A stretch of DNA of 64,000 nt, from positions 4,142,646-4,206,645 of the forward strand of contig NC_087391.1 of assembly GCF_963675165.1 (NCBI RefSeq). The letters are read 5' to 3'. Source of the stretch: Halichondria panicea (taxonomy: Eukaryota; Porifera; Demospongiae; Suberitida; Halichondriidae). A model generated the notes under the pieces. That model ran no database searches and was not told where the DNA came from. It saw nothing but the letters and a program-made list of their open reading frames with translations. The position numbers and the translations under genes are program-made. Positions 22,939 to 35,523 of this stretch are shown here, in pieces; positions within the stretch are counted from its first letter, which is position 1; each line of letters begins with the position of its first letter.

Positions 22939-25900
22939 TCAATTCTTTTTAACTGCTCCTAATCCACTAGGTTTGAGTCCTACTCCTGCAGCCTTTTTCT
23001 CACGAGCTGCTTGCTGTTTTAATCGTCTCTCTTCTCTCTTTCTTTGTAACTGTTCTTGTTTAGAAGAGCCACTGCTTTCACTTTTTGATGGAGTTTCATC
23101 CATAGTCCCCCAACTAGGTTCATCAAAGTCATTCCATCCGTCACCATCACCTCTTGAGCTAGCAGCAGCAGGTTTAGTAACACTGAATGGTGAAATTCCT
23201 GGTGGAGAAATCAATGTATACATAGTAATTGTGCAGTTGTTACCGTATAGAGGGTCATTTTTGTATGGTGGAAATTTTCGTATTGTAGCGAAAATTAAAA
23301 CTACAATAACAACACTATCATGAGCTGTACGAATAAAACTATTTAATAGGGCAGTTCATACGCAAATTTGCACCAACAAAAGTTACCCGTCAGGGCTGCA
23401 TGCAGGATTTTGGATCAGGGGGGCGAATTGGGCAAATTAAAATGTAGGAGGGGCGATAGGAGGGGCGAAGTCATCAGAATTATTTATAGCAGTACAAATA
23501 AATCTGCCAGATCCTAGGGGGGGCGAAACTGTGCCCAGGGGGGGGTAAATTACCCCCCTCAATGCAGCCCTGCCCGCTATACGGTACCTTTTGTTGCTGG
23601 TCTTGATTCTAATCCCCCCGATTGTGCATTGGAAACCTACAAGAAGAAATTTAATTAAGCTGACACACTCCAGAATAAATTATTTCAAATCCCAAAACAA
23701 TTACCTGTTTTTGTGGTTCTTTAAAGTCCTCATTCCAGTCTCCCCATCCATCACCACCTCCACCACTGTCCCACCCATCACCCCCACCAGCACCCTCACT
23801 AGCCCCGCCCTTTCCACTAAACAGCGATGCCGACACAGGAGGAGGTGGTGTTTTCTCAGTTCTAGTATTCTTTGCTGACCAGTGCCCTGGAACGTTGTCG
23901 AAAAAATCACCACTCTGTTCAGTTTTCGGTTTAGCATTAGAGGGTTTACTGTCAAACGCATCAAAGAAGTCAGCCCCACTGCTGGGTACAGTCTGAGTGG
24001 TGTTTGATGATTCAATATCACCCCACTCGTCATCGTCCCAACCCTCCATGTCACTGTCCTCTTTAGCTTCAATATCGGGACTGAACTCGGGTTGACCCTG
24101 GTTACCAACTGGTTGGCTGTCTGTATTGAAGTCCTGTGAAAATAAAAGGGATAAAGAACCCCTCCAAATCACCACCCCCTGAAAAAAGGGTCAACTGAGA
24201 AGTTTGTGTACAAAATAACTATGCCTCTGTACAAAGGCCAAAATTTTGCTCCCAATTTTGCCCACTTTAGGCCGAGTTATGCGCATCTAAAGCTAGCTAG
24301 TGAAATCCTCCTGTCAAGGTTGGATACTCTACAGGATAGCTACATTATGTATATTTTTTAGCTACATGTATCAGTAGGATTGGTCTCACCTCCCATTGGT
24401 CGTCATCCCACCCACTTTCATCAGGTGGTGGCCTCTGGGGTGAGGAAACAGCTTCTCTCTCTTGCTTTCCTCCACTCACATCTGGTTTGGCTGTAGGCTC
24501 AGGAGCTGAAGTGATGAAAGCAGCAAGATATGACAACAGGGAATAACTATTGCAGTTAATGTACTAAATGTACAAACACAATTATTTATGCTTTGCAGTG
24601 TACCAAAAATTCACCAGTGCAGCTAACCGTATCACAAAACGTATCACAAAATGTACATACGCCAATCACCTCTGGGCTTTACTTCTGGCTGCTTCTGGCT
24701 TGCAGTGGTTGTGGGTGCCTTGTAGAATTTTGAGGTGAGTGAGCTCACGGCCCATCCAGTCCAGCTGGTGCTGCCTGCAGCTGTGAGGAGAAACATAAAC
24801 TTTACAAGCAGCTACAATAGAGAAGTATTCATGCAGCTACCGGCCTCAGATGAGCAAAGAGACATGCGATTGTCTCATCGTACACCATATTACTACAACA
24901 TTTTGCGAGCAAGTTTCTTTGCAAAAATGAGCTGAGTCAGCAGAACATTTTTTTTATAAGGCAAAGATCCTACTGTCATACTGTACATAATTTCATAAGC
25001 ACCATTGATACATTAATGTGGATCTACTAACGCTTACATGCATGTACAACACTAGATCACTGAAGTGCTAAACCCACGGCTGTTTTATAGACTAGGATAT
25101 CACAGCAAAGAAGCCTGCTGAAATATGGCTCCAGCAGAAAGCCTTCCAACAAACCTACAATCACAATTCTAGTTTTCTACTTTAGTGACCCTTTTCCATT
25201 GTTCCTTTGGTACAGGATCACTTTAGCTGCGAATAAAAGGTGCGCGTAGCTAGCCTATCATTGTCATTTTACAAAGATCAACTGTATACCTTTTCTCCAG
25301 GAAGCTAGCAGCCCAGAGGAGAATAGGGTCAAAAGTTCTTAATTAAACGCATTCTGATTGTCTAATTTCTTTCTTTGTTACCTCCAACCCTGTCATTGTG
25401 GTTGGACGTAATAAAGAAAGAGTAGACAATCAAACAGTACTAATCCTGCGGAAGCAGATTTTAACTATCCTCCTCCAAGTGCAGCCAACAAGTAAGTTCA
25501 AGCTTCTTAAGCTTTTGCTCGCTTTTATTTGACAACAAAACAAAATCTGCCACTTGTGTGGAGGCTACTATCCATGCTAAACTATAGCATCCAGGTGAGA
25601 AATCACAAACAGACAAACTAGAACACTGAAGTGCTAACCCTGCCACTTAGAATTATGGCTCCTGGTATGTTCTGGGGTTAGAGAAGCAATAATTCTAGCC
25701 TTCTACTTAAGTGACCCTTTTCCATAGTTCCTGGTACAGGATCACTTCAGCTGTAAATACATACCTTGAATAAAGACTACGTAGCCAACGTGTAAGTTCA
25801 AACTTTCTTTTATAAACGAAGCTTTAACAATTTGATTTGTTGTCTAGAGGCTATCCATGCTGTAAACTGTAAACGCAGCGCTACGGCATCCAGGTGAGTA

Positions 25901-28111
25901 GACTCAAACAAACTAAACGACCACTATAACCCGCTGGCCGTGGATTAATAATAGCATCAGTAAGTGCTTATCCATGTGCCCCAATGCAAAAATTGGTGCA
26001 CCTCTCAGCCCCTCCTCTCCCCTCAGGGAGTTTATTAACAAGTGGTCAACTAAAACTAGACAGCAGGAGAACCAGGGAGTCAATTCTGACACAGCTACTT
26101 TTTAGTGCCTACAGTACAACATCCTAGTTTGTATCAAGAGCATACGCAATAAATACCCACGGTTTTTCTGCATGGGGGCATATAGATCTACTAACTCCTA
26201 AACCTACGTACCTTCTGTCTTCTCCTGCTCTTCAGCTGCCTCCGGGTCATCTGATATTCGCTCAAGCTTGTCCAGGAAGAGATGGAGAGTTTTGAACACG
26301 TGATCCCTCACCTCCTTCTCTTTGTCTAGTGTCATGGCGCACAGAGCTGGGAGGAGCTTGGTCGCCATGTCAGCAGTGGAGTAAAATGGGTGAGTGGCAG
26401 CCATTGAGTTGATGGACGCGATACGGGCAGCTGGGAATGGGTCTTTGAGAGCTCGGATAAAGGCTGTTGCTAGGACCTTCCGTCGAGTCTAGAGAGGAGG
26501 AGGGGGTACACAGTGATAACAGATACTCATTTTATAGTGTTCAAAGATATATGATGTTGATATATGCTACATTTATACCATAGAAACTGGATTATTAGCG
26601 TATGCACTAATGGGATCAATAGCAGAGCTCTATACGCTTATATTCGAGGATGCGCTTATAATGCAGTCATTTTGAGCCCCACCCAGTAACCGGATATCTC
26701 TGTGACGAGTAATGACTCCATAGCTAGAAAGTGAACAAGCTAGGCAAGCAGGCAACCCTAACTAGACACTATATATATATGCTACAGTTCATTTTACAAC
26801 ATTATTATAAATCATTCATATTGACAAGGAAATGGAACAAAAGGACCTCATCTATGTCTCACATTCTCTCAGCATGACCAGACAAGGTAACAGCATGTGT
26901 GTGTGGACACTTTCATGGACTGCTTTAACTGCTAATGAGTCGAAAATTCCGCTCTATACGGTAGTTGAGACTTGTAGGGGATCTTTGAAGGCCACAAAAA
27001 AGTGTTTTTTTTTCTATCGTTGCTTTATAGATTCACGATCATTCCTCATAATGATAATGAGGTTATTACAGTAAAAAGTTATCGTATCCGTTTTGCCGTT
27101 GTGTGCGGTGAAGCCCAACGCACGGGTGAATACTCCATGAGCATCTTGTTGGAAGAGCGCTTCAATTCTATAGTCAAAAAACCTGCAGTTGAGCATGCGC
27201 TAAAATTACGCTTATAATCGAGTTAAGGGTTAACTAGTGTTCAAGCTGGCGCTGTGCTAATACCTCTCGCCATGATTTGCTTTCGCTCAAAAGTATAGAA
27301 GAGAAAATATAGAAGAGGAAAAAGTGCATAAAATAATCTGTCTAAAACTGACTTGCAATTGTATAATTATGGTATCATTGTTGTGTTTTGTGGCTGCTTA
27401 TACCAAGACCTCAAGGATCTAGGAAGCAACAAAGAAGAAGATTTTGTTTTCAATTAATTATAAGCGGAAGTGCATAATTATTTCATAAAGTTAGCTTATC
27501 TATATAAAGTCACTGAGAAGAAAAGACTTATTACATGCATCTATTGTTGTATTATGTGGCTTTAATACCAGGACCTCAAGAAAGAAGAAAATTGGATCTG
27601 TAGTTCATGCAGTGTATAATTATAATATTTAAGAAGAAAAGACTTGTGTACATGCATATTGTTATCTATAGTAGTGTTTTGTGGCTTACCAGGCCCTCAA
27701 GAAAAATATGATTCTGCCAGGAGGATCTGGATCTGGGGAATGAGCGCGCATGCGCATTACATCCATAGGAATAATTAAAGGGTGTGTCCAAAGAGATCAA
27801 TTTCACAAATGGCTACTGCTAGCTAGCTGTTTTAACAGGTATTTTCTGAGTCTTGTAGCTAACAAAAAGCTAGCGCTTTAGTGCAAGGCTAACTCATATG
27901 TTGAATAGAAAGTTTGTGCGGACAGATGATGCTATGAAAGATTCTGAAGAGACTGCAACAGCCTTCAATGTGAGTCAAACTAGCCATAACTCGAGAAAGA
28001 AGCTTTAGTTTGCTAATCCACGAATCAAAATCCAAGAGAACGTGGCTAGAAGCCTATAGAAGCTGTTAGTTTTCGTCGCATTGCAACCGTTGAGCAGTTA
28101 CAGCTGGAACA

Positions 28112-28149
<38 letters not shown>

Positions 28150-31100
28150 CAGCTTTACCGTATCCCTCGTGCGGCTACGCCTCGAGGCATAATAATCCAG
28201 TTTTTACATTATAAAGTACAACCAAACAACCACTAAACTGCATTAGTCAATACAACGGAAACCCTTTGTATGACTGTGGTCTGTAGCACCTGACCATACA
28301 AACCATACACCACACAATAGACAAGTATTGTTGAACAATACAATGTACAACAATACAAGTTACAATGTAGCTATTAGCTGTACCCTTTTAGTGACCTTCT
28401 TCCATTGTTTGTGATACGGGATTACTTTAGCTACAAATAAGCGCCTAGGCTACCATAACACCAGGCAACTTTCAGGCATTGTGCCTACAATGGTTGTAGG
28501 TAATGAATTACCTCGTGTATGTATGTTACAAATTGCCTACAATCTGTTGTATTGCAACTTGTTGACAACAGACAGACAGACACACACACAAACACACTAC
28601 TACAGTATACCTCAGTATACCTCGCTTGCGCATGCGCACCGAGGCGTAATAATCATATACCGTAGAGCTAGAAATTAATGGGTGATACTATTTATGTCAG
28701 TGGAAATCATTTCGCACACTTATGTATGGCACAATTATTGATTCGAGGCCCATCATTTACAGTGCATTATGTTTTCAGAGCCATAACATTTTGCAAACCA
28801 TAGATTGAAGAGAGAGGGATTGGTAACGGAATCGATTCACATGCATGATGCTTCTACAATGAAGTCTACGTAGTAGCTCTGAAACCATCCGTGTTTCGCC
28901 TCTAAAACTCCTGCAAAAACCCGGGAAACTTATTGTGTCTAATACACGCTTCTCAAAGATCCTGCCAACACTAAATCACATGCCCCCTGATGGTACGTAT
29001 CATTTGGAAATGAAGAAAATATAATATTGATTTTCGTAAGTAGCTAGAGGTACACAGAGCGCTTTTTCATATTGTATCCCTATATAGCACCTATGATATA
29101 TAGCTAAGGTTGTGTTACTAAGTAGTGTGCTGTGTCCCAAATGGCCATAAAAATAAGGTGAAGTTGATGTTTAGCAGCAGAACTGCTCGTAGACTTTTCA
29201 CAGACAGCAAAAACAATTCTCATGAATTATTCATATTTAAACTCCCACGTTAGAAGTAAGCCACGATTAAAACCGCAGGGAAACACAGATCCTCCCTCTC
29301 TTTCCGGTTCAACACTCTTACATGTACTCTTATCTATTTTGACTGTGGTTACTCACCAGCTTTGATGTTTATGGCTTTACCATGCAATAATTATTATTGC
29401 CAATAAACATCTTGTATGATAAGGAACATCAAAGCATTATAATTATATGAAATATTTGTACTGTGGTTTCTTTAATCTTTTGCTCAAACATGCAACATGC
29501 AACCAAGGGCATATACAGAGAATTCTCTGTATACGCCCTTGATGCAACTCTCTGTATCCACTGAACTATCAGTGCAAGCAGGAGTGTATGGCAAGCTACG
29601 TTGAAATGAAATGATACACACACACACACTGACTTACCCCTGGTTCTAGGTGAGGAGCTATCTTCCCCAGACATATATTAGTGTTAACTCTGATAGCGGA
29701 CACATCGTCCATCTGACACTTGGCCAGGTACTTGAGCAGCTGAGCACACACCGCAGCTCCGGACAACTTGGGAGCAACTAATACCATCGCCTGGGGGGCG
29801 GGGGGGGTGAAGTTGTGAGAGGGACAGAACAAATACAGCAGACATCATAATAAAAAAATTGTGGAAAAGACATTAATTTGGGAATCAAGGCTGTGAGGGG
29901 TAGAAATATTCAAAAAAATCAATGTGCAGCATTAGTGCAGTTGCTTCTCTGCTCACCTTGACAGTCTGTTCCCTCATGGCAGGTATCGTGTCAGAGAAGC
30001 CGTCAGCAATTTTGGGAAAGATCTGGTTCACTGTGGACGAGTGGAGGTGACCAATAAAGTGCTCCAGCTGGGGGGGGAGGGGGAGGGTTGAACAATAACA
30101 ATAATTGTATATATCAACTAATATGCCCACAATAGTATGCCGACTTTTGGGCCCATTAGTCAGTAGAACGCCTACACAAATCCTGGATATGGACAGAATA
30201 ATAAATAGGGTTTTATACATATGTAGCTACGCATGCATATTAATACAATGCAAACGTTAAACTCTTCATATAAGTTGACATGTCATACTTGGGAAAAACT
30301 CACCTGTTTCAATAGATTGAGTCTGGTGGCCCTATCAGTCGAGGAGAACATCTTAACGACACACGGAACGATTCTCTTCTGATAGTCTCCCTCGTCCAAC
30401 AGACTGCCGAGCTTGAAGAGGGGGGCCAGGACCGATGACCCCGCCCCCCCAAACTCAAAGGCGTTGATCAACTGAGGGAGTATCTTGCACTTTGAGAAGC
30501 TCTTTGGGAAGGAGTCGAGGTGTTTGTTGAGGTAAGTGAAGAAATCATTCCTCTGAGCTGGCTCCATTATCTGCATGAGAGAGAGAGTACAAAGGTCACA
30601 CCAGATATCTCGTTTGACACCATAATTATATTCAGAACCAGTTCACTTATCAATTAGTAGCTGGTGGTACAACAACCGCACAACTGTAACATAGATACTG
30701 TGTTTTGCAGCTCACTTTTCCTGTTCCGGGCAATTTCCTAAAAGCAACAATGTTTAATCTTATCATGATTTTAAAGGTGACTTGTATAAACATCAATGCT
30801 TTTTTAGGACATAGTTTTGATACATGTACAAACAATGTACTTTACAATCTCTCAAGCTGTTTTTGCATCTTACTATTGCCCAAAACTTCTGCATAAGTAC
30901 AGTAAGCATTCTTCACTTGATAAGATTATGTAACATGATCTAGCTCTAGGCATTACGTCACTCTAGTGTTACAGAATGTACATGTAAATGACATCGTCTT
31001 TTTTAGATGCAGGATTAGGTCCGTATATCTTCTAATTTATCGGACACTTCTAATTACCCCGGACACTCTTTTGGGCAGTTTTCGTTGTTCTAATACAACG

Positions 31101-33542
31101 GACACTCCAGTACTTTAATATTACATTTGTTCTAAATATCCGGACAATACCTTGAAAAGTTGAGTTACCATTCATAGACGGCAAGTAAGACTTGGAGTGC
31201 TGCAGTTAGATAGAGCTATCTAACTGCAGCTAAAAGAGGAGAGAAAGCTCTTTGAGTAGCTAGTTTTAGATAGTTAGTGCAACTATTGAGTCGTACCTTG
31301 TTCTATTAAACTTAGCTAGCTCGCATGCAGCTGCATGCTTGTTCTAATTATTCTGGACACTTCGCATGCTCTATAAAAATCTGTTCCAATTATACCCGGA
31401 GTACCGTATATCTTCTAATTTATCGGACAGCAAAAATAATTATTTTGGAAATTGTCCGGGTATAATTGGAACAGAGCATGCGAAGTGTCTGGAATAATTA
31501 GAACAAGCAAGCAGCTGCATGCGAGCTAGCTAAGTTTAATAGAACAGGGTACGACTGAATAGTTGCACTAGCTATCTAAAACTAGCTACTCAAAGGCTAT
31601 CTAAGTGCAGCACTCTAAGTCTTACTTGCCGTCTATGAATGGTAACTCAACTTTTCAAGGTATTGTCCGGATATTTAGAACAAATGTAATATTAAAGTAC
31701 TGGAGTGTCCGTTGTATTAGAACAACGAAAATTGCCCAAAAGAGTGTCCGGGTAATTAGAAGTGTCCGATAAATTAGAAGATATACGGTATGTCACATAG
31801 CTCTCACCTGTACCTCCTCGATACTGAGTGCGATGCTGACGTGATGGTTGGCAAGGAAACTACCATGCTCTCTCAACTGGCTGAGCAGGTTTGACGGGTT
31901 GGGCCGAGACTTTGGGTTGGCACTGACCATCTCACAATAGTGGGCTATCAGGTTCTTGGGGAGCTGCAGTGGGGGAATATTATCATTGAGGTCTACCGTT
32001 CCTTTATAAGGCAACAATATGGCAGGCGTACGTAAACATTCTAAGACGACCAAAGGAAACTTTTAACCTGTATGAAAAACATAGTTTCAAGTTAACATAA
32101 TAAGTGCAGTTAACGTCAATTTCATGCAACTCTTCAATAAAATGATACGTTTAGCTGATAGTTATGGTCAAAATACACGCCTCCAAAACACCAGCTGAAA
32201 AATCATATATTCTGCCAGTGCAGAGCATACAGTGCCTTACACATACCTTGGCAGTGTTCCTGAGAGCAGAGACTTGGGACAAAGGTCCATTGTAGACCTC
32301 CCACACCAGACAACCAAGGCCCCACATATCAGTCGACCTGGAGACGCAATAATAAAAATGTTGACACAGTAAAGCATTCCATTGACTGATTGTGTTGTGG
32401 CTTTTTGAGCATCTCTCATAACAGGCAGCTTAATTTATGGGTTACACCAGGAGTGCATGAATATTCATGCACTCCTGGTTACACTAACAGAAATTGTTTA
32501 AAGGCTACACAAATGCACACAAACTCAAAGTAAACCCAAACATTGAAGCAGTATACATACCATGCACCTGATGATGACGTATACAATGTCATTTTGGTTA
32601 ATTATTATAGTCTCACCATTTCTCTCCTCTTTTAGCTGCCCCAGGCTTTCCTGCCTCTGGGGGGTCGTACCTCCTCAGTGCCCCCAGGCTCTTGGGAGGG
32701 GGGCTGGTATCACTGTGGGAGATCATGAACTCCACCCCTGCCAGCTTCCACTCCCCCGCTGAGTCCACAAACACCGAGGAGAGGCAGATGTTGCGATGGA
32801 CCAGACCACAGTCCTTAGACAGAAAGCCGACCGCTTTCTAAAATCATAAATTTAATTAGTTAAGCACCACTCATATTATCACATTAACCATGTGCATAGG
32901 TAGCCAAGTTAAATCATTTATCTCCCCTCCCCTTTAATATAATGTAAGGCTAACGATAGTCTCCCTCAGCCACAATTACTTACAACAACTTGGTGTAGAC
33001 CCCACGAGGTGCTGAAGTTGGAGCGGCCCTCAGGTATATCCAGGTGTTCCTCAAGGGGTGTGGCCACCTCCGTCACCATGTAAATAGTAGTCGACAGCTA
33101 AAGAAAACAATAAAATTAAACGAGACAGCAAAAAGCAGACAGTTGACTGACCTCAATGCCATCAATGTACTTGAGCACGTTCGGGTGCCTGAGGGTCTTT
33201 AGTCTGAGGTGAGCCGACTGGGCACACTTAATCTGTATTAAACGAGCGTGTATAAATCCAAAAGCATTGAAATGTCATAGTATTTAATAAGTATACTCAC
33301 TTCCTCAGGAGATTTGTCAGTGTAATCAAACACAAATACAGTCACTGGATCTCCACTGACCTGGATACACGTGTAATAATATTATTGAGCGAGAATAGAA
33401 TTGTTTAAACATGAGATCTCGAACACACTGAAGGATTTACCTTTCTTTTCCCAACATGGACACTCCATACACTCTTTCCTGAGAGACAACTGAACTTGTC
33501 CCCAATGTCAAATGGAAGTTCATGGCCTTGAGACTGACCCAT
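22939..33542 (-). CDS. SCYL1: SCY1-like pseudokinase 1
   Basis: Sixteen exons: 33441-33542, 33301-33360, 33152-33232, 32984-33097, 32617-32837, 32247-32337, 31808-31963, 30304-30570, 29957-30067, 29638-29790, 26212-26488, 24670-24780, 24390-24505, 23705-24133, 23588-23636, 22939-23198; in frame, 865 residues. SCYL1 binds COPI coats and acts in Golgi-to-ER traffic. The kinase-like domain keeps [17 protein letters not shown] and the GEWKL strand, but the catalytic loop reads LVHRN (not HRD) and the DFG site is GVE, so it is a pseudokinase. HEAT repeats follow ([47 protein letters not shown]). The tail repeats [18 protein letters not shown] and ends in a Lys/Arg-rich coiled coil, as in animal SCYL1. 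The extreme C-terminus is VKKN, not the usual RKLD-type COPI motif. A polyA signal sits 55 nt after the stop. Confidence 0.95.
23241..23586. mobile_element. TACCGTATAG MITE filling SCYL1 intron 15, with a nested insert
   Basis: Left end TACCGTATAGAGGG at 23241 and right end CCCGCTATACGGTA to 23586. A second inverted pair, CAGGGCTGCATGCA (about 23392) and CAATGCAGCCCTG (about 23560), marks a G-rich element nested inside. The outer element makes up 346 of the 389 bp of intron 15 (23199-23587). Confidence 0.75.
27232..28190 (+). repeat. Interspersed repeat copy 1 (about 950 bp) in SCYL1 intron 10
   Basis: Runs from AACTAGTGTTCAAGCTGG to CCTCGAGGCATAAT and contains a (CA)n tract. An inverted copy is at 40980-41842, and its last ~120 bp match the split repeat around the Penelope-like element (9128-9243 and 14875-14970). 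No ORF of note. Confidence 0.8.
31018..31790. mobile_element. Large foldback element, arms about 370 bp
   Basis: The left arm starts CCGTATATCTTCTAATTTAT and the right arm ends with its complement ATAAATTAGAAGATATACGG. The arms match through many internal blocks (GGACACTCTTTTGGGCA, GACGGCAAGTAAGACTTGGAG). A third copy of the terminal motif lies at the centre (about 31403). Located in SCYL1 intron 7; no coding capacity. Confidence 0.88.
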
Positions 33543-35523
33543 AAATGATAGACCCACAACTTAACTTAGACTACAGATAATTAATACTGTACTGACTATG
33601 ATCGATTATACAGTACAGTACAGACCTCTGGCAGACCATTCCCAGGCGGATTTTTCTCTAATTATAAAGAGCGTCATTTAGAGACATACAATTAGACTGC
33701 ATGTAGATTATTGTATCTATGATTTAATCATAGATACTATGGGCTTAGAAGGGGCTTCCCAGGGCTGCTAGAGGGGTCTTCCAGGGGACTTTCCTGGGTA
33801 TATACCGCTTAGAAGGGGCTTCCCAGGGCTGCTAGAGGGGTCTTCCAGGGGACTTTCCTGGGTATATACCGTATTAACACAGCTTAATCATGGCGGAGCC
33901 GGAGATCGACCTAGCGAAACTGTTGCATCATCCCCAGCTAGGATAACAACCACAGGATCATCACCATTATTCTACACAGCAGGCTGTATGTAAATTTTAC
34001 TTAGATCTAGTAGTATATTTTTGTATAAACCTGCATGCATGCTAGATCTAATACATAAACAATTATTAATATTTATATGTAGATCTCGCAACTCTTTATG
34101 CATATCATACAGTCTACGCCTAGCACCTGCATACTGTAGTGATATCAGTGGAAGGCAATATAATAATTGAGCACAATGGTACATGTATTAATCTCTCAAC
34201 GGTCGGCTGGCTAGTTTGCACTGATTAATTTGTATTTCCCCATAAGAGGAAGCTTAGATATAGTCTACCTATTATATCGTTTGTTAATTACGCCATGCCA
34301 AGTGTCAAAGATATTTATAATCAGGGTTTTCATAGAGAGGGGGGGGGCGCCCTGGGATTCCCCCCTATAGAAATCTGAAAAATTAATGATGTCATAATAA
34401 TTTTCTCAAATTTCTGAAAAAAAAAACCCAAATTGCACTTCACATAATCATTTCATAAAAAGTTTGTCTGGGGAACAACCCCCATCAGACCCCCCTGAAT
34501 TAAACGTTTCCTCCTCCCAGCTACAAATCCTGTATAAAAATCGCCTCTCTCCCTCCCCCCTCCTTCCCTCTTCTTCACCAACACAGTACTGCCTGACGTA
34601 AGTAATACTTTGGGACTGCATGGGTTTTTATTTAGCAGGCTGTAGATCTTTTGTGAGCTATTGCTAGCAGCACCACCCACTAGTCCGTGAGTGTTGGTCA
34701 CTCATCAGTTAACACTCAATAATTAGACAATTGGACGGACACTCGTCACAAATAGTCCAGAGGAGGAATGCATGCCAGGGTCAACTACGTGGTGGCCGTA
34801 TGTTTTACATATAAAACTGAGTTCACCCTCGCAGACAAACCAGCTTGAGGGATGCCTTTTATTGCGTTCTTTAAAACCACAAGGAACATTAGCCTAGCTT
34901 CTGTGGTAAACGTACTGGTTTGCTGCACTGGATAGCTTTCAAGCAGGCAAATAAACAATCACAGAAGCGCTAGCTACCGTATAGCGGAAAATTTTCACTA
35001 TGGCTCAAGAGCCCTTAGCAGAATTTTCGTGGGTTCTAATATTTGCGTTTCAATGTCAAGAAACCACACCCACCAATTTGCCTGTGAAATACTGGTGCGT
35101 AGAAAGTTTATCCCAGTTTTAATTTGCTCGTTAACAGCTCTGCCCTCGAAAAACGCGAAATGTTGCACCTCCCCATACGGTATAATTTTTACAGCAAAGG
35201 TCAAGAAACCCATGCAGAACAGGAATGTTAAAAGGCCACGCCAATGCATGAATCTCATTACATGAATGGCCTGATGGCTGATTCTGCATTACTTACGATT
35301 CTGCACCATCTGCATTTGCTGTTATATAATTATGGCCTGATTCTGCATGCATGCATCATCTGTAGTAAACTATTATGCTGTTATTATACTGATTCTACAT
35401 CATCTGCATTAGTATTATGCTTATCGTTATTATATTATTATGATTACTGCTTATCATAACAGCAACTAATTCTACTACTGTGACGTGGTAACGTCTGACA
35501 CTGACAAGTCATCTTGAAACAAC
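33543..35523. other. Intergenic region upstream of SCYL1
   Basis: No gene recognised. Holds a tandem duplication (33740-33868), short inverted repeats, and a TACCGTATAG-family element at about 34976-35185 (TACCGTATAGCGGAAAATTT to CCATACGGTA). A ribosomal-style start ATGGCGGAGCC at 33890 closes after 18 codons. Confidence 0.5.
33740..33868 (+). repeat. Tandem duplication, unit about 65 bp, two near-identical copies
   Basis: The unit GCTTAGAAGGGGCTTCCCAG through TTTCCTGGGTATATACCG occurs twice head to tail with essentially no divergence. Confidence 0.85.

Noticed and set aside
33890-33946. Start-like ATGGCGGAGCCGGAGATCGA reading frame upstream of the ROCO gene
   Set aside because: Only 18 codons before TAA and no splice donor; not supportable as an exon.
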